A stretch of DNA of 64,000 nt from Bryoerythrophyllum caledonicum (GCA_963971425.1 OZ020518.1:16620990-16684989); one strand, 5' to 3'; positions 28,341-39,852 are shown, numbered from the stretch's first letter. Translations and numbers: made by a program. The notes: generated by a model from the sequence alone, not told the origin.

Positions 28341-29215
28341 TTAACCCCTAAAGGACCACAACCACTTTGGCTCTAAAACCAGTCCAAAACTGCCAATGTG
28401 AAAAAGAGACATGAAAATCACATTTAAAGTGAATTTCGGATTTTCAACCATAAGATCTTAAAATAGACTTCTATATAAACATGCCACTAAATTCTGGTTG
28501 CAATCCACCGCATGGATTGATAGATTTTAGTGTTTAAAGTAAAAAAAAATGGTTCATTTTCTTCCCTGCGTTGAGTAGATCAGCAAACTTTGACTTCACT
28601 TTGTATCAAGTTTTTGCATTGTACAAGGTCTAAATCTTTTACCATTGTCTTAAGCATGATGTTATTCCCCGACACACCAATTTTTAGAGGTAAAAAAGGG
28701 GTGTAGCATATTCAAAACAAGTGTGCAAGGAGTGGAAGTTCAAAAATTGCCATTTCACATTTTATTTTTTTGTGACTTCCAAACCTTGCAAAAAAGTTAG
28801 CAAGATCTACAGAGCAGGTACACTCCACTGTTGACTTTTTTCCACAAAGATCATTGTAGTTTGTTAACGCCTCAACCGATTGAAGATCAGGAAGATGGAT
28901 TAGATGCGAGAAACCAAAGCGCATCACCGCTCCGACAAGTGAAAATCGATCCAATGGTTGAATCAACCGCAATCTCCCAAAAATTGACTCAATCGACCAC
29001 TGTATGGTCACTTCGTCCTTAAAGGATGAACCCTTAAATGTCATAAGGTGCCACTAGCTGCCACAATATTCTACATGTATAATGACGTATTTGAACATGA
29101 TAAAGTTGAGATATTGAAATGACCTCCAAATGAAAGATGTTAGTTGAAAAATTTAATTACTTTTTCTATATTATACATAGTGAAATACGGTTCCTTTCTG
29201 ACGTTGAAGGGTTAA
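28341..29215. mobile_element. Second TTAA-flanked element, piggyBac-like relic
   Basis: TTAACCCCTAAAGG at the left and, inverted, TTAACCCTTCAACG at the right. The termini share only TTAACCC. The interior is related to 61280-61500 and 61890-62060 (ggtctaaat...gtgtagcatattcaaaaca). Confidence 0.4.
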
Positions 29216-29388
29216 GAGTCATGGTAGTGTAACGTACAAGTGCAACACGCCAATTGGCATGAGAGTGTAACAAGAAGGAGAAGACGTCAGCGCCACTCAC
29301 TCACTCACACTCTCGCATGAACTGAGTGCTTCCACCATCCTTCAAGGACTGCAACTTCCAACCTCAATCCCACGCTGCAACCGCCGCC

Positions 29389-29486
29389 ATGGCCACCAAT
29401 TTCACGCCCTGCTGCGCGTCCCGAGGAACATCTGCGTGCTCGCCAAGCCAAATCGCTCCTCCTCATCCACTGCAACAACACTTCTG
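29389..29486 (+). CDS. Possible first exon with plastid-type leader
   Basis: A strong plant start context (gccgccATGG) opens 33 codons beginning MATNFTPCCASRGTSACSPS, rich in Ser, Ala and Cys and lacking acidic residues. It ends at a GTACAT donor. A coding-like patch with an RRTSSLHF peptide follows at 29920-30005. The two may be exons of one gene upstream of the ELMO gene, or relics. No domain is visible. 29490-30490 otherwise contains no clear gene. Confidence 0.25.
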
Positions 29487-30490
29487 GTACATACAAACAA
29501 ACAACTGCCTTGTTGATGGCTTCGTGTTTTTACGTCGTCAGAATAATTCATGGTTTGTTCACTGGTTGAAGGGATTGCTGTTTTTCTAGCACAAATTCCA
29601 GTCTTACTTTATGTATGTATTTTTCAGTAGATCTGAGAACTACTGGGTTTGGTTTTCTGTGTCATGGTGATATAGCTTCTCCCTTTTGAGGATTAAGTAC
29701 AGTCTGGCGAGTCTTTGGGTTTTGCCAGTTGTGAGAATTAGGGTTTTTCCTGGATTGTTTCCTTTGGATTTTGAGTACCGTCTGAGGATTATTTTGGATT
29801 TTTGAGAATTAGGGTTTTTTTGCTGGATTGTTCACTGGGTTTGTTTGTGTTTTTCTTTTTTGATGGTAGAATGGATGGTTTGGCGCGGAAGGGGAGACGA
29901 CGGAGTAAGTAACACGAGAAGGATTGCAAGCATCGAGACCAAATTTGGACTCTGTCTCTCCTAAAGCACAGGTTAGGCGAACGTCCTCTTTACACTTTGT
30001 ATGTAATTGTTGGACCATCGTTGATGAAGTTTTAGGGTTGATAGTTCCTAGAGAGTGTTCTCTTTCTCCTGGATTGAGTTTCAGTGTTCGGGAAAAAAGT
30101 GTTATGTTTTGATGAAATAAGAGAAGGCGAGAGAGATTGACACTTGCATTGGGCCCACTTTTATCCTACAGTCCACCTCTTCAGGGAGGAAATTTAGGAC
30201 GGTATTGTAAAAGTGGACGAGGAGCTCCACATAAAACGTTGCTAGAATTAACACACAAATTGAGGGTTCTAAATTTGTAATCGCTCCTAGATCCATGAAG
30301 ACTTCGACTGAAGTATGGGAGTTCTGTGAAACCTCCCTGGGTTGTAGAAAATCTCTCTATATTCTTGTAGGAAAATCTCCCTATATTCTGTAGGAAAACT
30401 TCTGCTTTGACAATATATTTTTCCTCCTGCATCGAATTCTTCCAGAGTTTGAGAAACCGTGATGCAATCAACGCAGGTGACGAACCCACG

Positions 30491-31414
30491 ATGCATTCCG
30501 CGGGGACGCTCCGGCGGAGACTCCACCACGAGGACGTGGGGGGCTGGAAAAACGAACGCGAGTCGTCCTCAGCGCACGACGGACTAAGCGAGCCGCTGCT
30601 AGGCCACCACGGTCGCGACGACGACGACGGCAACAACAACGGCAGGAGGGAAGAGCAAGCATGGGCACACAACCTCTCCAAGCTGCTGGCGCAGTGGGCG
30701 CAGTGGTTCTCCACGGTGGTCCTGGCGGGCAGCATCCACCTCTTCGCAACGGTGCTGGGGCGCCAACCCGAGCACCACCACCCGCTCTCGCCGCTCCAGG
30801 AGGCGCGTCTCGCGAACCTGCAGCGCCGCCTGGGAGTGGCTTTCGACGGCTCCCTGCCTGATCACCAGGAGGCGCTCCGCGAGCTCTGGGCCGCGTCGTA
30901 CCCGTCGCGGCCTGTTCCTCCCCTCGTGTCTCCCCAGTGGAAGGAGATGGGGTGGCAGGGCACGGACCCGGCGACGGATTTCCGCGGCGGCGGGTTCGTG
31001 TCCTTGGAGAATCTGCTCTTCTTCGCGCGTCGGTTCCCGATGGTGTTCCAGCGCTTGCTGCGGAAGGAGGAGGGCGAGCGCGCGGAGTGGGAGTACCCGT
31101 TCGCGGTCGCGGGGCTGAACATCACGTTCATGCTCATCCAGCTGCTCGACCTCCGCGCCGCGAAGCCGGGCTCCGGCGCCGCGGCCGTGGCGTTCTTCAA
31201 CATCTTGGCGACCGACGAGCACGCGTTTGACATGCTGTATTGTGTGGCGTTTCAGATGCTGGACGCGCAGTGGCTGGCGCTGCGCGCGTCGTACATGGAG
31301 TTCAATGCCGTGCTCAAGGCCACGCGCGCGCAGCTCGAGAAGGAGCTCGCATTGGATGGCGTGGTGCGCGTCCAGGACCTCCCTTCTTACATTTCTCTCA
31401 TCAATTCGTCATGA
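30491..31414 (+). CDS. ELMO/CED-12 domain protein, plant type
   Basis: 307 aa in one exon. The start is the ATG at 30491; the frame extends upstream only through a TTG at 30407. Residues ~1-60 are variable with a DDDDGNNN stretch. The ELMO domain runs from about 95 to 290 with the plant signature WKEMGWQGTDPATDFRGGG, then SLENLLFFA, WEYPFAVAGLNITFMLIQ and SYMEFNAV. The end (VQDLPSY) matches the usual end of plant ELMO proteins, so the protein is complete. ELMO proteins act with small-GTPase regulation in other eukaryotes; the plant role is less defined. The exon is strongly GC-rich compared with the AT-rich flanks. Its last ~30 nt begin a tandem repeat that continues in the 3' flank. Confidence 0.9.
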   Translation: MHSAGTLRRRLHHEDVGGWKNERESSSAHDGLSEPLLGHHGRDDDDGNNNGRREEQAWAHNLSKLLAQWAQWFSTVVLAGSIHLFATVLGRQPEHHHPLSPLQEARLANLQRRLGVAFDGSLPDHQEALRELWAASYPSRPVPPLVSPQWKEMGWQGTDPATDFRGGGFVSLENLLFFARRFPMVFQRLLRKEEGERAEWEYPFAVAGLNITFMLIQLLDLRAAKPGSGAAAVAFFNILATDEHAFDMLYCVAFQMLDAQWLALRASYMEFNAVLKATRAQLEKELALDGVVRVQDLPSYISLINSS

Positions 31415-32155
31415 CTTTCTACCATTCTTTCTCTCTGTCAATGTTGTGTCAATGTTGTGTCAATGTTGTATCAATGTTGTCAGTAGAGTTATTTGTAAAG
31501 TCATCCTCGCCGTTTTTTGTATAAAATTGTGGCATTTTTAGCATGAATACAATGTAGGAAAACGTGATGTTGCATTGAGTTGCCACAACATTGATGCTAT
31601 TTAAATCTCGTCTTTTTAAGAGAGCATAGTCCGTAGATAATTTTGCAGATTTCATACCTTCTTCCTTCTTACATTGCCCTCGTTAATTGTAACCATTCTT
31701 TCTCTCTGTCTGTCTCAGTAGAGTTATTTGTAGAGTAAGTTATTTGTAGAGTTATTTGTGAAGTCAGCCTCGCTTTTTTTATTTATAAAATTGTGGCATG
31801 TTTAGCATGAAGACAGTGTAGGAAAACGTGATGTTGCATTGAGTTGCAACAACATTAACCTCGTCTTTAAAGAGAGCATAGTTCTTAGCTAATTTTGCAG
31901 ATTTCATACCTTCCTTCTTACATTGCTCTCGTCAATTCCTCATTACTTTGTAACCATTCTTTCTCTCTGTCTGACTCTGTAGAGTTATTTGTAGAGTACT
32001 TGTAAAGTCAGCCTCGCTTTCTTTTTTTTATAAAATTGTGGCATGATTAGCATGAAAACAGTGTAGGAAAACGTGATGTTGCATTGAGTTGCCACAACAT
32101 TAGTGCTTCCGAAACCTTAGAGCATAGTCCTCTGAACCTCAGAAGCCAATTTCAC
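31382..32155 (+). repeat. Three tandem units covering the ELMO 3' end
   Basis: Units begin with CCTTCTTACAT at 31382, 31664 and 31913 (periods 282 and 249). Each contains 'gtaaccattctttctctctgtc', 'aaaattgtggcat', and 'ggaaaacgtgatgttgcattgagttg' blocks. The first unit includes the ELMO stop codon; units 2 and 3 lie in the 3' flank. Confidence 0.8.
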
Positions 32156-32483
32156 ACCTTTCTTTTCTCTTTGAGTTAGACTTACGGAAAACTCTATTGT
32201 CATGCTTTACTTTTCCTTCAAATTAGTGTCAAGGTCCCAGTATCATTTTCTTAGATAAGCTACATTTACATGTGAATGACAATAATCTTCAGAGAAGTTT
32301 GGTTCTTGTGTTTAGTTTCTTTTACTATCCTTTCCAATATCCAGACACAGGTTACTTCTCATGCTAGTGTAATTTTTTGGATAGGTTGTTGTTTTATGTT
32401 TTGTTTTTTTCAAATTCTACCTGAGATATACAAGCTGTGAACTTTAGAAAAGTTTGATTCTTTTCATGTAACTTTGCTTTGGA

Positions 32484-33190
32484 ATGTCTTCTAAAGATAT
32501 TGGATCTCTTGAAGAGATTGAAAGTTCTCTTGAGGTAGAACTAGCTAGAAATTTCCCAAGTGTAGAAAAATGGACGGGAAATAGAAACATTGACAAGGAA
32601 CTCTCCAATGAATTTTGGAAAAACCCTCTTATCATAGACTCACAAAAAACATGCATTATAAAATTTAGAACATGCCAACATATGGGAAATGCCTATAAAC
32701 AACTATTCTTCAAATGAGCAAGATTCTCCTCTATCACATGCCCCATCTGTATCTCCTCTAAACTAGACATTTGGCTGCATGTACTGATTGTCAAAAGACA
32801 TGACAGAGCAGTCTGGGAAACTAGAAAATTACTTGTATTTTCTAATAAATCTAGTTGCCTCACCTTTATGCACGCTAGAACCTTTCACAACAATCTACCG
32901 GTAACACTATCCCACAATGGCTAGTACCAACACTTAAAGATGTCACTGCAATACCAGATTTTAACCCGACTTACTATGCATCCGCGATGTGCCACAACCA
33001 TCCTCCACCAATAATCCCGGATCCAACCATTATGATACAATTCATAGAATTCACATAATGCAATGACTAGTTCTCCCCAAAAACAATGACTAATCCTTCG
33101 TCCAATGGGCATTGTTTTAATAAGTGGAAGGAACAACCACTCTGTTCACGCCGGCCTCCTTCAGAGACCGGAGGTCCTCTTCCTCTCTTA
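32484..33190 (+). mobile_element. LINE-D: 5'-truncated diverged relative of the giant LINE
   Basis: Translations match the C-terminal end of LINE-B ORF2: EKWTGNRNIDKELSNEFWK versus EKWTNNNDIDNELSTNFWK, then a CPIC knuckle, LIVKRHDRAVWE and IQFIEFT. It has stop codons and frameshifts after 32715 and is clearly dead. It keeps the RHD(N) and EFT restriction-like endonuclease landmarks. It ends with the family hairpin (33149-33173) and a short CTCTTCCTCTC tail. It lies immediately left of the inverted-repeat arm. Confidence 0.8.
33149..33173 (+). other. Terminal hairpin of LINE-D
   Basis: CCGGCCTC pairs with GAGACCGG (one mismatch) around CTTCA. The stem sequence differs from LINE-B but the fold and position are the same. 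Confidence 0.55.
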
Positions 33191-33428
33191 AGGTACATGT
33201 GTTTTTGTTTCTCATGGGTCTAAGTCTACGAGTTCTTTGATAATTATGCCGTTTGGAGACTTATTTTGGCTTTTTTTGGTGCTTGTTGACTTCTTTTGAC
33301 ACATTTTACGTTAATGTGGACTTTCATGAAGTGTGTATGTCTTTTCATGAAATGTGTAAGTCAATGGATATATATTTCGGATTTGCCTTCTCTGGCTAAT
33401 TTGAAAGTCATTTCCAAATGCTCCTTAT

Positions 33429-33699
33429 TGTTGATGAGACATATTTAGTCCTTTTATTTTACTTTTACATTATACTAGAGTTGGTTTTATTTTAGAGTTT
33501 TCTCTTTTCTTTTCTTTTACTTTAGACTAGGGTATATATAGGGGTCGAGGCTAAAGAGTTTTTCAGGCTTGACAATGCATCTCCTAGAGCTTTAGCTCTT
33601 TTTGGTGTTGTTTGTGTACTTGTCTTGTTCATCAAAGTTTTATTAATTTTCCTCTTGAATACTTTTAGCTTGAGGCTCTTGTTAAATATCCTCCTAACA
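33429..33699 (+). mobile_element. Probable LTR (solo or relic), Copia-like
   Basis: Starts TGTTGATGAG, ends CTCCTAACA (TG...CA), has a TATA box (tatatata near 33531) and is followed by ATTG, resembling Copia LTR/primer-binding junctions. A degenerate TAGTATCAAA lies 50 nt on. Mirrored in the right arm at 43477-43746. No polymerase genes nearby. Confidence 0.35.
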
Positions 33700-34150
33700 A
33701 TTGCCTAAAATTTCATTTAGTGTCTGGATTCTTATACCTAATAGTATCAAACGGAACCTGTTTCAAATTGGAGAGCAATAGCATTGTAATAGAAGACACC
33801 AATTTGAGGTGTGACATCTTTTTTTATTTCTACCTTTATTTATGTTTTTACCTATATTGTAATGTTTTTTTAAATTTAAATTTAAATTTATCTTATAGTC
33901 ATCTCCCTTTACAACAACTTGGTTGTTATGTTTGCTCTATATAGAGGCTGTTCTTTTGAGCAGATGTTGTAATGGAAAGGGTGGATTATTTGTTTTACAT
34001 CAAGTGTTGCTATTGTAAAGAGCATATATTTGATCAAATATTTGTAAAGACTTTGGATGTTATCAACCATGAATAGTTGATATAAATGTTGACCAAGGAG
34101 ATATGTGGATATGATAGGTCAGCTTTGAGTACATCTTATCAATCAACACC

Positions 34151-34896
34151 ATGGAGGCTACAAAACCTAGCGTGGAACACAACTTAGATATTTCTAAGTT
34201 CTTTGACTTGGAAAACTCTAGTTACGTCGAGATGGAAACAAAGTACTTCAACGTGACACTACTACAAATGTTGAAGGAGGGGTTGAAAACCGATGTCACC
34301 ATCAACGCCAACGGCAGCTCAATCAAGGCTCACAAATCAGTGCTGATGAGTGTTTCACCCATCTTCGGTGCCATGTTCACGCACTCCATGCAGGAGGAAC
34401 TCACCTCTACTGTTGATCTCCCTGATTACTCCATGAAGGACTACAATTGTTCCTTGCGTTGGTTTACATTCTCAACGACAACATGGTTGCTCCACACGAG
34501 TTTGAGAAGGCTATCAATGAGCACTTTGACGAGCTTTTTGGGGCGAGTTGTAAATACCAGGTGAGGAGACTAGGCCCAACAATAACCGCCAATTTGAGGT
34601 TTCATTTGACACCGGACAACTGTTGGGATTACCTTCATCAGAGTATGGTCTTAAACGACTCAAAAGTTGAGTTCAAATGTGCTCTTTATACCAACAATGT
34701 CTTTTGCTATATTACCAAGTACATCACGGATAAGGATAACTACAAGGCGGTGATTGCATCACACGCTATCATGTCTGAGATGCAGACATATCCTAAGTAT
34801 GTTTGGACCTTCTTGAATTTTGTATTGTCTCGCAAAGTAGTTAGTTTTTTTCAATTGGTTGGATTTTTTGAGTTAACTACAGGTTCTTACCAGTAG
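34151..34896 (+). pseudogene. BTB-BACK protein gene with frameshift (left arm copy)
   Basis: The first frame (34151-34564) gives a BTB domain: residues ~45-100 include DVTINANGSSIKAHKSVL and SPIFGAMFTHSMQE. At about 34445 the coding frame switches by one base to the frame 34447-34896, which encodes the rest of the BTB and a BACK-like region (KYQVRRLG, LTPDNCWDYLHQS, CFCYITKYITDKDNYKAV). BTB-BACK proteins are typically CUL3 E3-ligase adaptors. A GTATGT near 34799 could be a donor of an intron ending at about 34977. The identical frameshift in the right arm means it predates the duplication. It may be an unrecognised short intron, but the simplest reading is a pseudogene. Confidence 0.65.
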
Positions 34897-35395
34897 GATA
34901 GTGTTTTGATTGGTACAATAGCGATTAGTGGCCGGCTGTTCACCAATTGGCTAGTTTGTTAGTTCTTTCTCCGATAGGTTAATGAAAGGACAAGCACTTA
35001 GAGGCACAACCCATGGGCAAGCTTGAAGACCCCAAGTGTTGCCGATTGGAATTTAGCTGTAGCGCCAAAATTCCTTTCCTTTTTGAGGAAGTTTTGGCAT
35101 TGTTATTTTGTGTTTATTTTTATGTGAAAATTGTTGTGAATATATCTGGAGAAGAGTGTGAGTGCAGGCTTTTCAGACAAAGATCACGATGAGAACTAAC
35201 TGAAAGCAGTGCTATTTCGTAAGAAAATGCTCCCTACTCACTAAATTTTGTATATGAAGCGAAGGACCTTAAACGCCGGAGAAGCCAAGAAGTGGCTTTT
35301 TGGATGACATTAGTGGATGATCCGGAACGAAAATGGTTGTTTTTCATCTGTTTTTTGGAGATTTAATTTAGTGTGTAAATGTTGGCGGGGAGAGG

Positions 35396-35651
35396 GTATC
35401 CCCCACGCTCGGACTTACCCGAGGTGGGCCCCATCTTAATTGCATGGGGTCACATTTTTGGCCCTCTCATTTTTGGGGGTCTAGAGGATTTTTTTGGATT
35501 TTTTTTTCACAAATTTGGGGCCCACGACTATTGTTTACCCTAAAGATCCCTTTTTTGCTATAAAGAGGGCCCCATCCAAAAACAAAATAGGGGCCGGGTT
35601 TGGCCCCATCACCTTGTAGCCCCATGCGGTAAGTCCGAGCGTGGGGATATC
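35396..35651. mobile_element. MITE in left arm
   Basis: Inverted ends GTATCCCCCACGCTCGGAC and GTCCGAGCGTGGGGATATC. The interior (ccatccaaaaacaaaatagggg, gtttaccctaaagat) is related to 27447-27737. Present at the matching place in the right arm, so inserted before the duplication. Confidence 0.6.
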
Positions 35652-35848
35652 GTGTCAAATAGGCTTTTTGTTAACAACAGGACTTGATGTCAACAAACAT
35701 GGCAGTGTGAAGATCTCCGTGATTGAGCAGGGCTGCGAAACCGGCCACTTCCTGCAGCTGTACATTCCATAGTGGTAAGTAATCTCACTCCTAGAGTTTT
35801 TATTTCTCATGAGATGGATTGATGACCAAAAGATGGTCACTAGGCACT

Positions 35849-36656
35849 ATTGGTTTGAATATACAACAATACTCTTGCTTTTCATAACTTATTCATAGCT
35901 TATTCGACAATCATGTGTTCAATTATTTTCCAAGGATGAATGATTTTTGTTTTCAGAGTCAGGCAGCACGACTTCTGTACCTGTCGTCACGTTCCTAGTC
36001 CACCGGGCTAGGTCACTCTCCATTTATATATGGTTCATTGCATCCCCTCGCCAAACGTATTGGGCTTGCCAACGCTCAAAATTGGTAGGTTCTCACTGCG
36101 CTCCTGGCTTGTTGCATTTGAGTATAGTTGGATACTAGGTGACAGATCCGAGCCTTAGTTCTGTGCATTGGAGCTAAGGCGAGTCTCCGAAGAATGGAAC
36201 GATTGACTCCACTAGCTTTGACTTCCTGTTGCATTTCCTGCTCTTTTGATGATCTTGCTAGGAAATTCAACCTCGCATATGCATCTCGAATGCGCTCATT
36301 TGATGCTCTAGCTAGGAAATTCTATGCTTTCTGATTGTGACTGAAGTCTGCTGATTTTCATGCATCACTCGAAGTAGTGTCCTTCCACAGGCTTCTAACT
36401 TGGAAACAATTTTGGTCATCATATTTAGGGTCAGTGTCATTGAACTAGTGTGATATTGAATATATTTAACAATCGCACGGAGCTAGAATCTGAATCAGCT
36501 GGATCCGATTGTCGCTTCGGCCAGATCCAATCCAGATGATTAGGAATTTAGGATTCTACTCCCGACTGTCATTTCCTTGGAGACTGTGCTGACGGTGATA
36601 TCACATCAAATTGCAGAATTGACAGCAAGGGGGACTGGTCTCAAGGCAGTACGACA
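35849..36656. other. Intergenic region before the dirigent-like gene
   Basis: One possible exon at 35957-36082 (acceptor ttttgttttcag, donor gtaggt) encodes about 42 residues without a recognisable domain. The rest is unremarkable; it should contain the promoter of the next gene. Confidence 0.3.
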
Positions 36657-37313
36657 ATGGCAGCCACAGCGGTCGTGCAGCGAAGCCAATTGGCATGCGC
36701 CGCCATCAGTTCCACACGCCTGGATGTCCTCAAGATGTCATCGTTCCGTTCCTCATTCCTGGCACTTCGTAGCCAAGGATCCATCGCTGCTCTCAGATGC
36801 CCCAGGAGGAACGCAGTGGGAGTCGCAAGAAGTAGTCTCAAGGCGACTCTATCGGGCAAGCATGAGGAGAAGGTGCAGAAAACTCTGGAGTTTTACATCC
36901 ACGAGATCCGCTCAGCCGACCCAGCTGACAAGACGGCAACTCTGAAGTGGGCGAGCCTTCCGAACGCCAAGCCGTTTCAGTGGGGGTCGTCATTTGTGTT
37001 TGACAACGAAGTGAGAGAGGGTTTGGGCGCGGACAGCAAGCTCCTTGCTCGCGAGAGAGGCTATGGCTTTGTCACGGACCAGAGCAGTGCGGAAGGGGTG
37101 CAGCTCGTCAGCAAGATCTCATTCACTGAGGGGGAGTTCAACGGCTCAACTATCACGTTTAGTGGTGATTTGGCAGGTAAGAAGACGCCGTATGAGCTGA
37201 TTATCCATGGTGGAACCGGATGCTTCCGTGGAGCGCGTGGCTATGTGTTGATTGAGAATGCCCCAAACGACGGCCCTCGCTATATCTTTCAGTGGAAGGT
37301 CTTTCTTTTGTAA
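36657..37313 (+). CDS. Dirigent / allene-oxide-cyclase-like barrel protein, plastid-type leader
   Basis: 218 aa, single exon, start ATGG. Residues 1-65 are rich in Ser, Ala, Arg and Val with very few acids, typical of a chloroplast transit peptide. Residues ~70-218 form the dirigent/AOC-type barrel: EFYIHEIR opening strand, LARERGYGFVTDQSS, LVSKISFTEGEFNGSTI, and GGTGCFRGARGY near the end. FTEGxxNGST and GGTGxFRxARGY are dirigent hallmarks, whereas a plastid leader is more usual for allene oxide cyclase (jasmonate pathway). Dirigent proteins guide stereoselective radical coupling and are usually secreted. I therefore call the fold with confidence and leave the reaction open. It lies between the two arms of the inverted duplication. 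Confidence 0.8.
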   Translation: MAATAVVQRSQLACAAISSTRLDVLKMSSFRSSFLALRSQGSIAALRCPRRNAVGVARSSLKATLSGKHEEKVQKTLEFYIHEIRSADPADKTATLKWASLPNAKPFQWGSSFVFDNEVREGLGADSKLLARERGYGFVTDQSSAEGVQLVSKISFTEGEFNGSTITFSGDLAGKKTPYELIIHGGTGCFRGARGYVLIENAPNDGPRYIFQWKVFLL

Positions 37314-38119
37314 GGGGGGCAATTGGCTGTGTGTTGAATATCACGCCTGCTGTCCAGGCCCAAATAGAACAGGCAATTGGTCCACATGACTATTTTTCCC
37401 TCTGTAATTTGATACAGTAAAAGCAGACAGATCAATCATCTGTGGGATGGCTACCATGCGTAATGAAGTTTTATGGTCAGCGCAGTACTTCTGTGAAGAG
37501 GGAGTTGTAGGGCAAAGCATTGCACGCCGAGTATATTTCATTTACCGGTAACAATGTACTAGCCATGAAAGTCCCATAGCGTTTGTAAACATGTTTTTGA
37601 CAAATCATCACCACAGAGCAGCAGAAAATGATCAAATACACTCTGAAAATGGCAGCGGTTTGTTCCATTTCGGAAACAGAAATCGGTATCTCAACCACCC
37701 ATTTTCTCTATTCCTATCGCTCTTACGTCACTTTATATCTGAGGATGGTATTCTGAAGTACATATTTGAAAATGAATACACAGATCACCTTAGCCAGTAA
37801 CAAGCTCTTGCGATATTCCAACCACACGACTGGAGTGAGAACGTCGTCAGTGAACAGTTTGGCAGTAAACTCTCAATCTTACATAATTATCTAAAAGCGT
37901 GACAGTTTCAATCGGAAACTATCGACTTCGAGTAAAGTGGCACGAAACAATCGTTGACCTCGAAAAAATTATCGTTCAGCTTAATCAAAATTAATCGTTG
38001 CACATCCTGGTAGACTAATCACCTACTGTTTGTTTGCTTCGGCGTCTTCCATACTCAAGACGACGACATCCCCTGGTTGTAGTTTCGTTACGGCGATGGG
38101 TTCCCTGCCTGGACGCTGA
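37314..38119. other. Gene-free 3' flank
   Basis: Non-coding; no gene, repeat or motif that I can support. 38030-38120 contains a short open patch joining the third BTB copy. Confidence 0.4.
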
Positions 38120-38149
38120 TGCTCTGAAGAAGATTAATGGTTTGAGAAG

Positions 38150-39432
38150 GCTATCGATGAGAAGGCTATCAATGAGCACTTTGACGAGCTTTTTGGGGCG
38201 AGTTGTAAATACCAGGTGAAGAGACTAGGCCCAACAATAACCGCCAATTTGAAGTTTCATTTGACACCAGACAACTGTTGGGATTACCTTCATCAGAGTA
38301 TGGTCTTAAACAACTCAAAAGTTGAGTTCAAATGTGCTCTTTATACCAACAATGTCTTTTGCTATATTACCAAGTACATCACGGATAAGGATAACTACAA
38401 GGCGGTGTTTGCATCACACGCTAACATGTCTGAGATGCAGACATATCCTAAGAGCATCTCCACTCGTGGCGTGGAATTTTCCACGCTAGGACGGAAAAAC
38501 AATTTCACGCCAGGAGTGGTTTAGGGTTTGGTGCTTGCTTGGCTCCACCCCAAGCTCCAAAAAAATTTACCCAAAGAAATGCTTTCACCTTTTACCTCCC
38601 GCCACCAATGACACAGTGCCACGTGTCGACATCAATGACATGGCGCCACGTGTCGCGAGGGTATGGGTGTGTCACCAACATCAAAAAATGGTGCACTCCC
38701 CCATCCAAGGAGATTTTGGTGTGCCATGCACCAAAACTTCTAAATTTTTATAAAGTTTTCCCGTTTTGAGGTGATGGGTGCAACTTTTTGACCTCACAAA
38801 ACTCCACTTTGGTGGTTCTCCGTCTTGGGGTGGAGATGCTCTAAGTATGTTTGGACCTTCTTGAATTTTGTATTGTCTCGCAAGGTAGTTAGTTTTTTTC
38901 AATTGGTTGGATTTTTTGAGTTAACTACATGTTCTTACCAATAGGATAGTGTTTTGATTGGTACAATAGCGATTAGTGGCCAGCTGTTCACCAATTGGCT
39001 AGTTTGTTAGTTCTTTCTCCGATAGGTTAATGAAAGGACAAGCACTTAGAGGCACAACCCATGGGCAAGCTTGAAGACCCCAAGTGTTGCCGATTGGAAT
39101 TCAGTTGTCAAGCCCGTAGCGCCAAAATTCCTTTCCTTTTTGAGGAAGTTTTGGCATTGTTATTTTGTGTTTATTTTTATGTGAAAATTGTTGTGAATAT
39201 GTCTGGAGAAGAGTGTGAGTGCAGGCTTTTCAGACAAAGGTCACGATGAGAACTAACTGAAAGCAGTGCTATTTCGTAAGAAAATGCTCCCTACTCACTA
39301 AATTTTGTATATAAGCGAAGGACCTTAAACGCCGGAGAAGCCAAAAAGTGGCTTCTAGGATACATTAGTGGATGATCCGGAACGAAAAGGGTTGTTTTTC
39401 ATCTTTCTTATGGAGATTTAATTAAGTGTATA
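38150..39432 (+). pseudogene. Third, partial BTB-BACK copy, direct orientation, split by a MITE
   Basis: It matches 34499-35385 of the left arm (BACK part and downstream flank) but lacks the BTB start. The junction duplicates the words 'gagaaggctatc' (38138, 38158). A 390-bp MITE interrupts it at 38452-38841. The reading frame is open only in pieces (38216-38524, 39061-39249). It is slightly more divergent from the arms than they are from each other, so it is an earlier duplicate. Confidence 0.75.
38452..38841. mobile_element. Tourist-type (PIF/Harbinger-like) MITE
   Basis: A 390-bp insertion with perfect terminal inverted repeats GAGCATCTCCAC / GTGGAGATGCTC and a TAA target duplication (38449-38451, 38842-38844). 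The empty site is present in both inverted-repeat arms (cctaagtatg). A 3-bp TAA/TTA duplication is typical of Tourist elements. Confidence 0.85.
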
Positions 39433-39852
39433 AGCATTTGATGATGATGAAACTTGCCTCATTGTGGTAATCATGTTTTTTCTAAGAAAGAAAATGTTTG
39501 TGACACGGATCTTAATGTAGTGGATATGAGAAACTTCTAACTTTAGCTCTAAATCTGAATTTGATCCATTAATTTGATGTTTTTTGAACTTGAGTCCACC
39601 TAACAAATTGAAGTTTATGAAGTCTAGATTCCACTCCAATTTGAAAATTTGAAAAGTATGTAAAATTGAATAAGTTATTGCAATTTGAAATTTGGACCTA
39701 CAACCGATTTTCTATTTTTAGCTCAACACGGAAGTTTCGTTTTACACCACAGGTTTTGGCACTGATGTGCACCTTTGGTGAAATTTTCAGAATCAGAACT
39801 TGCATTACATTCCCAAAATTCACTTCAGCACATGAGATGGAGCGGCAATTAC

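Larger units (their letters stand above)
33200..35848 (+). repeat. Left arm of large inverted duplication
   Basis: Matches the reverse complement of 41362-43985 almost throughout (the 137-aa BTB frame is identical in both). Contains an LTR, the BTB-BACK gene, a MITE and a short exon-like patch (35680-35770). The arms are separated by 5.5 kb. Differences are small indels, mostly in homopolymers and the MITE. Confidence 0.85.

Noticed and set aside
30599..31233. Minus-strand frames opposite the ELMO gene
   Set aside because: GC-rich antisense shadows; the plus strand encodes a conserved full-length protein.
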